A stretch of 64,000 bases of DNA, taken from Enoplolaimus lenunculus. Its lineage: Eukaryota > Nematoda > Enoplea > Enoplida > Thoracostomopsidae. The position numbers were made by a program, and so were the translations under genes. Below are positions 51,001 through 58,989 of the stretch, piece after piece. Within the stretch, counting starts at the first letter, position 1. Every line of letters begins with the position of its first letter. The stretch is taken from NCBI GenBank assembly GCA_030248215.1, contig JASANG010000265.1, positions 16,901 to 80,900 on the forward strand, read 5' to 3'. Below the pieces are notes generated by a model. That model saw nothing but the letters and a program-made list of their open reading frames with translations. It was not told where the DNA came from and made no database searches.

Positions 51001-52149
51001 ATTTATACAAATTCGTTTAAAAAATATTGCAAATCTATGATAAATTAAGTTTTGGAAACTATTGATTGAACTTCTAAAACAGTAAGCCTAATTTAGTTAA
51101 ACTTTAACCTTACTTTATTGCAGTCCTGTAGAAAAGTGCTCCACTTCTCAGCTATATATGGTCGAAAATTTTTAACATTTATATGTTGACAATATTGTAC
51201 TTGCCACTCTTGTAATGTAATAAGCTAAAATCTGTTTTATGATGTGAAAGTACGGTGTTAAGCAGGGATGGGCGGTCTCGGTTAAAAACCAAGACCGAGA
51301 CCCGAGTATTGAGACTGGCCATGAAAAATCTCGGTCTCGAACAATTTCAACGAAAAAGCTAAAATTTTCAATAGAAATAATTTTTAATGCCTTTCGCGGT
51401 GTTTTTGTGTGTTGACAGTTTTTTTGTGTTTTTCAGAATATCTGTTCATAACTATTGCGTGAAAATTTATTCATAGATTCACAGCGAAATTTTATTAATC
51501 AGTCGTCACTCACTTCAACAAAATCTGTCTGGTCTTGGCTCCAAACCACTGAGACTCAAAAAAACCTATCCGAAGACCGAGACTCCCATTCCTGATGATA
51601 TGTTTAACTTTATGTTCAATAATCAATCCAACAAGTAGCCAAACGTTACCAACTGTATTTGCAGATTGGAACACTGAACGATCTAGAAAAGAAATTCAAC
51701 TTGCTTTGGTCTGAATGTCAACGATGCCAAGGCAGTCGTTACGAAGAAGTTTTATGCACGAAGTAAGTAACCTTTGTTTTAGGATAGCGCGAATGTTTAA
51801 GAAAGAAAGTTACTACGCATTATAACTTGCGATTAATGATTTTGAAACGTAACTGAAATATGTACTTATATTTCAACCATGCAGCAGCATTGTTGAAATC
51901 TGTGGCAGGGATATTGGCTACTTGTAGAGACTGGTTCATTTACATTGAATGTACAAGTTTTGTGTGGCTGCAAAACGTTTCTCGGTACTAAGCGAATGTA
52001 TGAGTAAAAATGTCATGTTTCTTGTTTCATCGCCTAATGTTTTATGTTTTAGCCGTGATTGCCCGATTTTCTATATGCGGACGAAAACACGCAAAGATTT
52101 GCAAGACCAGTATAAAACAATTAACCGTTTCGGTCCGCCTGTGTGGTAA
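34452..52149 (+). CDS. POLD1: DNA polymerase delta catalytic subunit, complete 25-exon gene
   Basis: POLD1 is the catalytic subunit of the lagging-strand replicative polymerase in the nucleus, with 3'-5' proofreading. The 25 joined exons give 1100 residues (human 1107), every junction in phase. Exo I D315/E317 ([10 protein letters not shown]), Exo II D401 ([10 protein letters not shown]) and Exo III Y510/D514 are present, so proofreading should be intact. Polymerase motif A is DFASLYPSI (D601), motif B is around K692-G700 ([11 protein letters not shown]), and motif C is YGDTDSVM (D753, D755). The C-terminal zinc cluster CysA is C1008/C1011/C1022/C1025. The iron-sulfur cluster CysB is C1054/C1057/C1067/C1072. 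A TAA stands directly before the ATG in frame. All introns are GT-AG except intron 17, which appears to start with GC. The gene is divergent from liprin-beta and convergent with the zinc-finger gene. Confidence 0.97.
35090..35165 (+). mobile_element. SINE-like fragment in POLD1 intron 1
   Basis: TTGGATAGGCGGGCTGCGTG and TTAGGCTTGAAAG align with TTGGAGAGACGGGCTACGTG and GCAGGCTTGAAG at 44055-44120. Confidence 0.5.
35670..35740. repeat. degenerate GCCTAA repeat
   Basis: AAGGCTAAGCCTAAATTAC and CCTAAGCCTACGCG in POLD1 intron 1. Confidence 0.5.
35818..35901. mobile_element. partial CAGGGTGC element
   Basis: GGCTCCGACTCCGG units then TCCGGTCGCACCCTGG; one end only. Confidence 0.6.
36042..36142. 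repeat. CCATGGTACCGT repeat, pair with 38811
   Basis: GTTCCGTTTTACACTCTG, TCCATGGTACCGT and CCCGGGATAT recur in order at 38811-38905; a small GC-rich transposon end or MITE in POLD1 intron 1. Confidence 0.7.
36242..36351 (+). CDS. POLD1: POLD1 exon 2
   Basis: Residues 19-55, acidic [20 protein letters not shown] as in the family's N-terminal acidic region. TTATTTAG acceptor, GTGAGT donor. Confidence 0.9.
36505..37548. mobile_element. hAT-like element filling POLD1 intron 2
   Basis: CAGGGTGCGACCGGGT and the inverse CCGGTCGCACCCTG, flanked by CTATATAC and GTATATAC (7 of 8). GGAGCCGGAT repeats lie inside each end. No transposase ORF. Confidence 0.82.
36812..37193. mobile_element. hAT-like insert nested in the intron 2 element
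   Basis: CAGGGATGGGCATGGGAGTC at one end, GAGACC/GAGACT units and a GCTTCCCTG end; same family as 51263-51594. The target duplication is weak. Confidence 0.55.
37703..37770. mobile_element. TTGGCCCC mini-element before POLD1 exon 3
   Basis: TTGGCCCCGGTTG to CGCCGGGGCAA with imperfect inverted ends and GGTCCCGGCC inside; 24 bases upstream of the exon 3 boundary. Confidence 0.6.
37795..37911 (+). CDS. POLD1: POLD1 exon 3
   Basis: Residues 56-94, with [18 protein letters not shown] matching human EPLIFQQLEIDHYVG. Its acceptor lies only 24 bases after a GGCCCC-rich insert. Confidence 0.93.
38224..38473 (+). CDS. POLD1: POLD1 exon 4
   Basis: Residues 95-177, [21 protein letters not shown]-terminal domain OB-like region. 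TCTTTTAG acceptor, GTAGGA donor. Confidence 0.95.
38811..38905. repeat. CCATGGTACCGT repeat, pair with 36042
   Basis: Second copy in POLD1 intron 4, ending GGGCCCCGGGACATG. Confidence 0.7.
39013..39128 (+). CDS. POLD1: POLD1 exon 5
   Basis: Residues 178-216, [19 protein letters not shown]-terminal domain. Phase 2/1. Confidence 0.95.
39448..39541 (+). CDS. POLD1: POLD1 exon 6
   Basis: Residues 217-247, [14 protein letters not shown], matching human SFAPYEANVDFEIR. GTAAGC donor. Confidence 0.94.
39715..39829 (+). CDS. POLD1: POLD1 exon 7
   Basis: Residues 248-286, [20 protein letters not shown], matching human [20 protein letters not shown]. Confidence 0.95.
40054..40162 (+). CDS. POLD1: POLD1 exon 8, Exo I
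   Basis: Residues 287-322, carries Exo I motif FDIECAGRK with catalytic D315 and E317. Confidence 0.97.
40377..40543 (+). CDS. POLD1: POLD1 exon 9
   Basis: Residues 323-378, [20 protein letters not shown], exonuclease domain. Confidence 0.97.
40968..41072 (+). CDS. POLD1: POLD1 exon 10, Exo II
   Basis: Residues 379-413, [19 protein letters not shown], Exo II with D401. Confidence 0.97.
41381..41521 (+). CDS. POLD1: POLD1 exon 11
   Basis: Residues 414-460, [20 protein letters not shown] and GRVQFDLLQ, exonuclease domain. Confidence 0.97.
41781..41891 (+). CDS. POLD1: POLD1 exon 12
   Basis: Residues 461-497, [20 protein letters not shown], conserved run before Exo III. Confidence 0.97.
42102..42293 (+). 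CDS. POLD1: POLD1 exon 13, Exo III
   Basis: Residues 498-561, [20 protein letters not shown] with Exo III Y510 and D514, then [18 protein letters not shown]. Confidence 0.97.
42571..42659 (+). CDS. POLD1: POLD1 exon 14
   Basis: Residues 562-590, [17 protein letters not shown], matching human GGEDYTGATVIEPLKG. Confidence 0.96.
42795..42908 (+). CDS. POLD1: POLD1 exon 15, polymerase motif A
   Basis: Residues 591-628, [20 protein letters not shown] with metal-binding D601. TTTTAAG acceptor. Confidence 0.97.
43603..43864 (+). CDS. POLD1: POLD1 exon 16, polymerase motif B
   Basis: Residues 629-716, [20 protein letters not shown] and [20 protein letters not shown], fingers and motif B. Confidence 0.97.
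43985..44210 (+). mobile_element. SINE-like element in POLD1 intron 16
   Basis: GTGGCGCCGTGGTAGAACG (A-box-like) and GCAGGCTTGAAGTTCC (weak B box). Its lead with GGTCGACA...TAGTCGACGA is repeated at 44350-44480. Confidence 0.5.
44350..44480 (+). repeat. diverged duplicate of the intron 16 SINE-like element
   Basis: ACGGTCGACATATAGTCGAC and a GTGCTTGCCTCTGAATCCG string follow the same order as at 44010-44110. Confidence 0.5.
44572..44667 (+). CDS. POLD1: POLD1 exon 17, followed by a GC donor
   Basis: Residues 717-748, [20 protein letters not shown] ending NGYAKTAK. Homology says the exon ends at AAG 44667, where the next bases are GCGAGT rather than GT. No GT donor within the exon would keep the conserved tail, so intron 17 looks like a GC-AG intron. 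Confidence 0.92.
44718..44784 (+). repeat. (GTTT)n microsatellite
   Basis: About 16 units of GTTT in POLD1 intron 17, directly upstream of the potential microexon. Confidence 0.95.
44830..44862 (+). CDS. possible 11-codon POLD1 microexon
   Basis: A 33-base in-frame block with a good acceptor (TTTTACAACAG) and a perfect donor (AAG/GTAAGT) inside intron 17. It reads [11 protein letters not shown], resembling the last 11 residues of exon 17 ([11 protein letters not shown]). If included it would insert 11 residues directly before the motif C exon. It may be an alternative or cryptic exon, or chance. Confidence 0.3.
45013..46995 (-). mobile_element. jockey-like LINE fragment, antisense in POLD1 intron 17
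   Basis: Minus-strand pieces in several frames match non-LTR reverse transcriptases. [14 protein letters not shown] is at about 46650-46700, [20 protein letters not shown] and [12 protein letters not shown] (catalytic YADD) at about 46150-46260, [13 protein letters not shown] near 45910, and [20 protein letters not shown] with [17 protein letters not shown] near 45150-45280. The 5' part (endonuclease and ORF1) is missing and the rest is frameshifted, so it is dead. An ATC-repeat tail at 45018-45047 marks its 3' end. Confidence 0.88.
45018..45047 (-). repeat. LINE 3' trinucleotide tail
   Basis: About ten ATG/ATC units at the 3' end of the antisense LINE, typical of jockey- and CR1-type elements that end in short tandem repeats rather than poly-A. 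Confidence 0.75.
47083..47220 (+). CDS. POLD1: POLD1 exon 18, polymerase motif C
   Basis: Residues 749-794, [20 protein letters not shown] with catalytic D753 and D755. Acceptor TCGTTTTCAG. Confidence 0.97.
47913..47976. mobile_element. TTGGCCCC mini-element in POLD1 intron 18
   Basis: TTGGCCCCTGTTGG to CGGCCCCGGGACAA; diverged second copy of the 37703 element, 76 bases before exon 19. Confidence 0.6.
48053..48225 (+). CDS. POLD1: POLD1 exon 19
   Basis: Residues 795-851, [20 protein letters not shown] and [20 protein letters not shown], palm/thumb. Confidence 0.97.
48838..49258. mobile_element. CAGGGTGC element in POLD1 intron 19
   Basis: CAGGGTGCAACCGGAATTCC and inverse TACCGGTTGCACCCTG, with GGTTCCGG units inside both ends; second complete copy of the intron 2 family. 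Confidence 0.78.
49738..49849 (+). CDS. POLD1: POLD1 exon 20
   Basis: Residues 852-889, [20 protein letters not shown], thumb domain. Confidence 0.97.
50106..50249 (+). CDS. POLD1: POLD1 exon 21
   Basis: Residues 890-937, [20 protein letters not shown] and [18 protein letters not shown], thumb domain. Confidence 0.97.
50478..50607 (+). CDS. POLD1: POLD1 exon 22
   Basis: Residues 938-980, [26 protein letters not shown] donor, phase 1. Confidence 0.96.
50790..50956 (+). CDS. POLD1: POLD1 exon 23, CysA zinc cluster
   Basis: Residues 981-1036 with C1008, C1011, C1022 and C1025 of the PCNA-proximal zinc module. Confidence 0.96.
51263..51594. mobile_element. hAT-like CAGGGATGGGC element in POLD1 intron 23
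   Basis: CAGGGATGGGCGGTCTCGG and inverse GACTCCCATTCCTG; the arms are complementary (GACCGAGACC). No target duplication found. Confidence 0.7.
51665..51762 (+). CDS. POLD1: POLD1 exon 24, CysB first cysteines
   Basis: Residues 1037-1068, [15 protein letters not shown], first three ligands of the 4Fe-4S module that binds the accessory subunit. Confidence 0.96.
52053..52149 (+). CDS. POLD1: POLD1 exon 25 and stop
   Basis: Residues 1069-1100, [20 protein letters not shown] ending RFGPPVW and TAA; last CysB ligand C1072. Confidence 0.97.
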
Positions 52150-52201
52150 TTGTTGGTGTAAAAATGTCAGTAATGATTGGAATGTCTTTTGTTCTTTGTG
52201 T

Positions 52202-52207
52202 AATAAA
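52202..52207 (+). promoter_or_regulatory. candidate POLD1 polyadenylation signal
   Basis: An AATAAA hexamer lies 53 bases after the POLD1 stop codon and is followed by T/G-containing sequence, which suits a very short 3' UTR. Confidence 0.5.
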
Positions 52208-52957
52208 ACAAAATTGTACAAATTTTGATGTGGGATTCGCGTTAATTGTGGCAGCCCAGAACACGTTTTGCTTGTGTTGATTTGACGTCAACGCAAAATA
52301 CACTTTAACTTTTGCGATTATCATGCAAGACATCACTATTTGGCATGCAGGATTCATTATTAGGAAAAACTTTAGTTTAAGAAGAAAAACTAACGTTTTT
52401 GGTCTGTTTATACATGTAAAACAAATATTTGTGTGACAGTAATTTTATATATCTTTCAGTATTTGGCACATTTAACAATATTTTTGTCAATAATTTGTGT
52501 GATGGAAGGTGTGCAATCCAGAGCTACTGTAGTAGCAAGTAGCACAAACGGTATTTGCGTAATTAATAGCAGTAATAATAATAAACTAAAAGTAACTTTA
52601 TAATAAGCGCTGATTTTAAGTCCACTGAGAAATAAGGTGTTTCGGCTTCTTAAATAGTACTCATATTTGCTAATACTGTATGATTTCTGAATTTTTATTC
52701 ATTAACGGTGTGTTTTTGTCTGTGTATACATTTGAAAACTTAACAAAATTCAATAAAGTTACGATAAGTACAAATTCTGCTTTGAAATTCTTTGGTTTGT
52801 TTAACTTTAAATGTCCTTACTGTAGTAATACTGGTTTGTTTTCCTATTTACTGTTCTTGTGATGTTAAATCTGAATAGAAGATATAGCGATAAATGTGAA
52901 TTGAGAGGTTAATCCTTTCTCACATGACTATTTTCTATTTCCCCTGAGACCTACTTT

Positions 52958-53035
52958 TATGCTAGGATTCGAACTCCAGTGACTGGAGTGGGAGGCGTAT
53001 ACCATCACCATTCAGCTATAGGAGATTGACGCTCG
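52958..53035 (-). other. tRNA-like sequence, degenerate
   Basis: On the minus strand TAGCTGAATGGTGATGG fits an A box and GGAGTTCGAATCC fits a B box, with CTCCCAC where an anticodon loop would be. Stems do not pair fully, so a pseudo-tRNA or SINE head is likelier than a gene. Confidence 0.4.
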
Positions 53036-53439
53036 AGCCCGAGGGGGCTCTCACGTCTTGTGGTGATTTAGTACTATGTATACGTGTTGCAATTGTTAAA
53101 CACGGTGCGATATATATTATTTAACGTATATACACTGCGCTTAGTTGGCTATAGGCAACTCAATGTGAGAAGGGGTTAAATCTAAAAAGCGGATATTGCG
53201 ATAAATGTTGATTTTAAATGATCATTGTATACAAATAGCTATATGTCGCATGATATACTACGGGACAATTTGATATTATGCAGGACAATGTAATTTGCGC
53301 CTACTAATAAGATAGTAAAAAGTTCGATAATGTAGCAGTAAATAATTTCGAATGCTGAATAGGCTTCGACGTTTCTGTTTCCTACGGATCTCCCTAAATT
53401 TATTCCTAAGTACCAATAGTTTAAATATTTCAAATTTTT

Positions 53440-53535
53440 TACTACTGAAACTGCCGGAATTTTGGCAAAAATTGTACCAGAGCTGGAGGTCGATTTTCTG
53501 CCGGAGCCGGAGGCAGTCCTTCGGTTGTACCCTGT
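53440..53535. mobile_element. partial CAGGGTGC element
   Basis: GCCGGAGCCGGAGG then CGGTTGTACCCTG; one end only. Confidence 0.55.
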
Positions 53536-53968
53536 TGAACTGACAATGGCGTGACGTAGCCCCAAGCAGACCACTCCACGCTAAGCTTCTGTATTGGAAC
53601 TTGACAAAAACGCGCCTAGTTTACGTTCGTTGGTGCCTAGTGCGGCAATCAATGGAGAACATGCTATGCATATTTAGCGTTTGCTCGACTGCTCGCTGAC
53701 GCTCCCAGATGGGTTAGCGTTTGAGAGCAAACGTAAAAAAACTAATTTTCTGTCGTTTTTGAACTCAGACAATTATACTTTGCGTGTTCCGGATTTGGCA
53801 ATAACGACCCTGTCAAAGCAACAAGCATTTGTTTAACAACACGCTTGGAAGCAAACGCATCATACTAACGTCGTGTGCCTCAAAAACAAGTGTCTCACGT
53901 GCTGCAGTAATAAAAAACATCAAGTTGTGCATTCAATTAACGAGCGAAAATGCAAAGTTGCAAGGATG

Positions 53969-54041
53969 TACTGTAGTGATCCGACTGTGGAGAGGCCAAA
54001 TGAATATCAGTCCTCCCCCTGTTATTCGGGTCACTACAGTA
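53969..54041. mobile_element. short TACTGYAGTGACCCG element
   Basis: TACTGTAGTGATCCG and inverse CGGGTCACTACAGTA, sharing AATATCAGTC with 2967-3421; only about 73 bases long. Confidence 0.65.
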
Positions 54042-54047
54042 CTAAAT

Positions 54048-54122
54048 TCGCCTCACCTCCGGCTCCGGCAAGTTTTCTTGACCTCCGGCTCCGGTATTTG
54101 TCACCTCCGGTTGCACCCTGCT
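54048..54122. mobile_element. partial CAGGGTGC element
   Basis: Three CACCTCCGGCTCCGG-type units ending CCGGTTGCACCCTG; one end only. Confidence 0.6.
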
Positions 54123-54214
54123 TATTACCTACCCCCTCTTCGGATTTACAACAGTAGCCCTGTGTGTGGACATATATATGCGGTGAAGAGTGATCGATGG
54201 TATGGAACAGTAGT

Positions 54215-54275
54215 AAAAGAGCACATTTCTAAACCTTAGCGAAAGTATGAGCCTATTCCTAAGCCTAAGCCTGTT
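54215..54275. repeat. degenerate GCCTAA repeat
   Basis: CCTAAGCCTAAGCCTG just beyond the zinc-finger 3' end; remnant of the TTAGGC family. Confidence 0.5.
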
Positions 54276-54284
54276 TTTTCCTTA

Positions 54285-54400
54285 TCTCACCAGCCGGCGT
54301 TTGCAATAAATTGTCGGATTTCAAAATTTTATGTATATTTGAACTTCTCATGACGTCCTTCGGGTGTACCACGTCGTAAAAATTTGACTTTTTAAAACGC
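54285..54400. repeat. interspersed repeat, family with 6510 and 27790
   Basis: GCGTTTGCAATAAATTG, GAACTTCTCATGACGTCC and a diverged rest; third copy. Confidence 0.55.
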
Positions 54401-54534
54401 GTTTTATGTTTGTGTTAGACAAAGCATACCATTTTTTGATTTTACTGTATACTTTAAAGCAGCCAAATATCACACAACTGGCGTTTAATTAGAATAATTT
54501 AATTTTTTTCAAAATCAAATTTAAGTACACCAAT

Positions 54535-55168
54535 TTATTCATAATCCGCTATGATCGCGGTACCACTCGTCCCTGTAACGTGACTTATTTGATGTTGCCT
54601 CAGGTTGCCACGGTTTTTAAAACTCACAAAACACATGCCACAACGCCAAGCTCGACCCTCATGCTCGTTTTCGGCATGCTCTTTGAATTCGTCCCTAGTT
54701 GAAAACGGGACTTCACAGATTGGACACAACCTGAAATCATCATCGCAACCAGTCTCATTATTTCGCAAATCTGCCAAACATTCTGCTTCTGAAATTGTTG
54801 CAGTTAAACTAGTCGCACTTGTTGTAGTTGTCATTGTTATTGTAGTTGTCGTTGCTGTTGTTGTTTCTATTGTTTTAAGTGAAACTCCTACAGCCGCATC
54901 TGCCATTCGTCCGCTAGGGAACTGTGGTATCAATCCGGAGTTAGCAGCTAAATTTGTTCCCTTTTCTGAACACGCATTCTTGCCAGATTTGTCTGTGTTA
55001 CCATCAGTAATTTTGTATTCAGGCCAAGAAGGAATGTTCGATATTCCAAGTGCGTCTTTGTGACATCCGAACATTTCTTTGACTAGTGTGTCTACGCTGG
55101 TCGCGTTAAAATCATTCCGATCGCAGGTACTATTTGTGTTGTAGCCATTATTGTTGCTGGTATTATTG

Positions 55169-55206
<38 letters not shown>

Positions 55207-55284
55207 GTTGTTGTTCCTGCTGTTATTATTATTATTATTGTCGTTGTTGTTGTTGTGGTTGTTGTTGTTGTTGTTGTTGCTGCT

Positions 55285-55315
<31 letters not shown>

Positions 55316-56560
55316 TTGTTGCTACTTCTGCTGCTGGTGTTGCTGCTGTTGTTCGTGCTCGTGTTCGTCTTGTGGTTAGCATTGACGTTGTTGTTATCAC
55401 TACTGCTATTGTTTAAATTTGAAAAATGTTGCGCGAAACATTTCAACAATTCTGCGTGCTGCAAGAATCGATTGTTCGATCGTTTTGCATCGATCGCCGT
55501 TGTTGCTGCGGTTGCAGTCGATGCGTGATGGCGACGTTTTGGAGCTTTTGTTGCTTGTTCGTTCTTTGTATTTGTAAAATTATGTAGCGATTCGTTCACC
55601 GTTGTTGTTGTTGTTCCAGCTGCAAGAGCTTGTGTTGTATTCACAAAGCTACCATTTGAATTGAACAATTTACTAGACTTTTCACATTTCGATCCGTTTT
55701 TCGTCAATCCTAACAAATTTGAAGTAGCCGCAGCTGCACTGAGGACAGCATTTTTGTACGCGTCGGACGTCAAGCTATCTGACGATCTTGATTTTGTTGC
55801 CCAGTCTTGAGATACAATCGAACAAGAATTAATGGCGTTAGAGTCAAGCCTAACTTCTTGTAAGCTGTCACAGTTGGTGCTAACGTTGCCTTGAGTTTGT
55901 TTTTTCGATCTACGGCGATTGCTGTCAGTTTTCTGCAATAGGCTGTTTTTGTTCGTTACGTTGGTTTTGTTGTGTTTTGTTTCTGTGTGAGTCTTGAGAT
56001 CACGTGGTCGCATAAACCATTCGCCACATTCGGTACAAGGATGTTGATATATCAGTGATAAAAGCGATGGATTTACTGAGTTGAATATTGATGCTGGAAG
56101 ACTTCGTTCTGGCGATAAAAGCTTACCGTCACATGTGTTTGTTGGGTGTGTCAATAAATTATTTATTCCTGCTGCTGTCTTTGTTGTGTTGATGTTTGCT
56201 TCTGTTGCTGAAATTGCTGTTGAAGTTATGGCCAATGTCGTTGTTTTTGTTGCTGTTATTGTTTTCGTTGTCGATTCTGTTGCACTGCCTGTGGTGTCTT
56301 TACCGGAAGACAATTGCGTGACACCAGTAAGATTTCTGGCACAAGTCGGAACACAAGCATTGTGATTTACTGGCATCCTAGTTATTTTGTTCTTTTCTTT
56401 TGAAGAAATAGCCAGCGATTTAGAGTTCTTTTTTGTAGTGTCTGCCGTACTATTTGCTAAATTGTTCGCTAATGGTTGTTCAATTATATTCTTTGTGCTG
56501 TTACTGCTGTTGTTCTTATTATTATTATTATTATTATTATTATTTTTATTGCTGCTGCTG

Positions 56561-56592
<32 letters not shown>

Positions 56593-57386
56593 GGTGTTGT
56601 TGTTGTTGCTTTCTACCTGCCCTGATTGTAGCTGTGATCCGAGCGCTTTTGCTAGCTCACGGGTGTAAATATTTGAAAAATCTGGCAAATGTGGCAGGAC
56701 TGGTGGGAATAGTAACGGAAGATAGTTGCTTAACACTTGTTCTTGTTTTTGTTGTTGTTGTTGTGGTTGTTGTTGTTGTTGTTGTTGCCGCTGCTGTTGT
56801 TTTGCAACATTTGCCGATTGTAAACTGGAACTCGATATGCTATTGGTTTTGGGGTTTATTGTCGCCGCTTGACTGTTCGGTCGTGATTTACATTGCCCTA
56901 GTGATTTCTGGTTCAATTCTGTGGGCGAGCGTTTATCGCTATTGCCAGTAATGTTGTTACTGGCACCAGTTGCAGCACCTAAAAACGGATGCCGGTCCCG
57001 GATGTGTGTCCGTAGCGCACATTCTTGAATAAATCCTCGCCCACATGCATCGCATGTAAACGGACGTTGTAAATTGTGTTTGCGCATACGATGCACTCGT
57101 AGCTTGTACGACGAGGAAAATGTTTGAGAACATTCTGGACACGCGAGACATAGTTTGCGATTATGAACGAATATCATATGACATTGGAGGCCTTTGCTTG
57201 TACGCAGGGTAACACCGCAGACCGGACAATCGAGTGACGTCATCGGGTCGTCTAAGTCTAAATCATCAGGCACTGGAGCTGGGGTTGTCAAGTTGCTCAC
57301 CGCTGGAGGCGAATCGATCCGTTTTGGAAGCCCTGGTGGTTCGGAATGATCGTTTTGTTCGAATACTGGCTGTTGGCGCATGAGAT
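54535..57386 (-). CDS. zinc-finger gene exon 4, all six fingers and stop
   Basis: Residues 146-1095 in one open exon of 2852 bases. CTTTCCAG acceptor. An ATG at 57381 is in frame but is internal because exons 1-3 join cleanly. The longest Asn run (18 in a row) is near 55190. Confidence 0.9.
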
Positions 57387-58989
57387 CTGGAAAGTTAACA
57401 ACATAAAATGGTCATATTGGGTTAACAGGACTAACATTAATGCCGTATTGTTGAATATGTTCCAAGTGTGTTCGTTAAAAGTTGACTAAAAATATAAAAT
57501 TTAGTTCATCGCTAACCAGTTAACCAGTTATAAATTTCTGATGACAAAGGCCGTGCACTAAATAGTAGTGAAAAGATTTCGTGAGCGATGCGAGACAGAA
57601 GCTGAGCACAGTTTTAAAACGAAATCTAACCACAAATTGATTTTGATTTTTATCTGTGTTGCGGTGCCTAGAATTGGTTGTTTCTGCTCAGATCTGCTAG
57701 TCATTTTGACACAGGTTCAATTTATAATAAACCAATTTTGTAAGTATATGTTTATAAAGGTTTCATCTTTTAGACTTACCTGGGCCGATTTTGCTTGCAG
57801 ATAGCATGTTCTGTAGTACTGCATCCATACTTTCGTCAATGCTATCATGACTGCTACTGTTCACAACGTCATTAGTTTTTTCGCCTTTATTCTGAAGTAC
57901 ACATTCATTAGAAGCATACAATTTTTAAACTAGAATAGTTTTATGCAAAGTGCTGACATTGGGCAGGTGGTCTATTTACAGATCAGGGTGGGAAGATTTT
58001 TTTTGCAGGACTGCAATAGAGTAAGCTTAAGCTTTAGACTATTTTTGCTTAGGTTTAGGCTTAGGTTTAAGCTCATTTTTACGCTTAGGATTCTTAAGCT
58101 TAGGCTAAGGGTTAGGAATATGTTTATATACACTACTGTTACGACCCTGTTCTTTAAATTGGCCGGACAAACATATATCAGGACGACACATTGAAAGCTA
58201 TGCGGTTTACTAACTGTTTAAGATAGCCATGATAAAATTGTAACATGATATACGCACAATCATTGTGGGCTGATGTGAACAGGTATTTTTGTTAATAAAC
58301 CATGATATTTGTATTATAATGTAGTGGGCTAAATTCGGGTATTAAAAACATTTTGCCTGAATAAAAAAATCGATTTATTGGTTACTTGTACAACAGCTTG
58401 TTTCTTTTTCAACAAATTGTTACACAATTGATCAATTGATGGAGACGTTGTTGTGCTACTTGTTGCGACCGCTGTCGGATTGTTGCACCGTATTGACACA
58501 GAACCTTGTTGGCACGTTTGCTTCGAATCACCTAGAAAACAATACATGCAATAATGAATTGCTAGCATTGTTGCATTCGTAGAGATAGTATAAAGTTTAT
58601 ACTGAATGAAAAGTGAAGCTGTAGCAACATCGGATATGATGCTTAACAAGCTATAAGATAGATTGCCAAGTAATTGTGTAGAATCTGCGCAAATTTCGAT
58701 ACAATTTACCGAGCAATTGCAATATATGTGAAACAGTAAAGTGTGATCATTGCAACATTACATCTAACAACAGTTAACAATTGAAAATAGTTTTTAGGTA
58801 CACTAACTCACTTCTAGAAATGGTGTGGTTGTCAGGCGCAACGTTATCATCATTATTTATATCGGAAAGCATCGTAGATGTGTTTAGTAACATAGTAGAA
58901 TTTATGTTATTTTTCAAGCCTCCGTTGTTTAAAATATCATTTCTAGTTGGCACACGGGTATCCAGGCTAATGTTATTCCCCTGGTTCAT
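54535..58989 (-). CDS. six-finger C2H2 zinc-finger protein with long Asn/Gln runs
   Basis: Four exons with matching phases give about 1095 residues. Six C2H2 fingers lie at about 199-220, 228-249, 257-278, 596-617, 1033-1054 and 1061-1081; the first, second, third and fifth have the C-x2-C-x12-H-x4-H spacing. The fingers are split into an N-terminal cluster of three, a lone middle finger and a C-terminal pair, separated by low-complexity Gln, Asn, Thr and Ser stretches. This layout suits a DNA-binding regulator in the nucleus, but I do not recognise the orthologue and name no target. The ATG at 58989 follows an in-frame TAA; a TTTAG just before it may be an acceptor for a 5' untranslated exon. 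The gene is convergent with POLD1, their stops 2.4 kb apart. Asn runs use both AAT and AAC, so they are partly trinucleotide expansion. Confidence 0.88.
55150..55345 (-). repeat. Asn-coding trinucleotide repeat block
   Basis: Minus-strand AAT/AAC codons coding for Asn with interspersed Ser. On the plus strand this gives long ATT/GTT strings and false Leu- and Cys-rich reading frames. Confidence 0.9.
56510..56610 (-). repeat. Asn/Thr-coding trinucleotide repeat block
   Basis: Runs of AAT, AAC and ACC codons inside exon 4 of the zinc-finger gene, coding for Asn and a six-Thr run. Confidence 0.88.
56735..56810 (-). repeat. Gln-coding CAA/CAG block
   Basis: Poly-Gln with Arg, Pro and Lys interruptions, coded mostly by CAA. 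It follows the N-terminal finger cluster. Confidence 0.88.
57780..57891 (-). CDS. zinc-finger gene exon 3
   Basis: Residues 109-145, SHDSIDESMDAVLQNMLSAS, a short predicted helix. GTACTTCAG acceptor, GTAAGT donor, phase 0/1. Confidence 0.78.
57971..58164. mobile_element. TTAGGC-bearing MITE copy
   Basis: TTTAGGCTTAGG arrays and a CCCTGTTCTTTAAATTGGCC end; sits between zinc-finger exons 2 and 3. Confidence 0.75.
58386..58531 (-). CDS. zinc-finger gene exon 2
   Basis: Residues 60-108, Ser/Thr-rich then DQLCNNLLKKKQAVVQ. TTTTCTAG acceptor, GTAACC donor, phase 1/0. Confidence 0.75.
58812..58989 (-). CDS. zinc-finger gene exon 1 (start codon)
   Basis: Residues 1-59, MNQGNNISLDTRVPTRNDIL onward, Asn-rich, no finger. 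GTGAGT donor, phase 1. Confidence 0.78.

Larger units (their letters stand above)
52208..54534. other. gap between convergent POLD1 and zinc-finger genes
   Basis: No coding region recognised. Holds the tRNA-like sequence, two partial CAGGGTGC elements, a short TACTGTAG element and the third copy of the 6510 repeat. Confidence 0.6.

Noticed and set aside
52958-53035. Functional tRNA-Gly gene
   Set aside because: A and B boxes are present but the anticodon and T stems do not pair; left as tRNA-like.
55134-55528. Leu-, Cys- and Tyr-rich plus-strand frames
   Set aside because: They are the reverse side of AAT/AAC codon runs in the zinc-finger exon.
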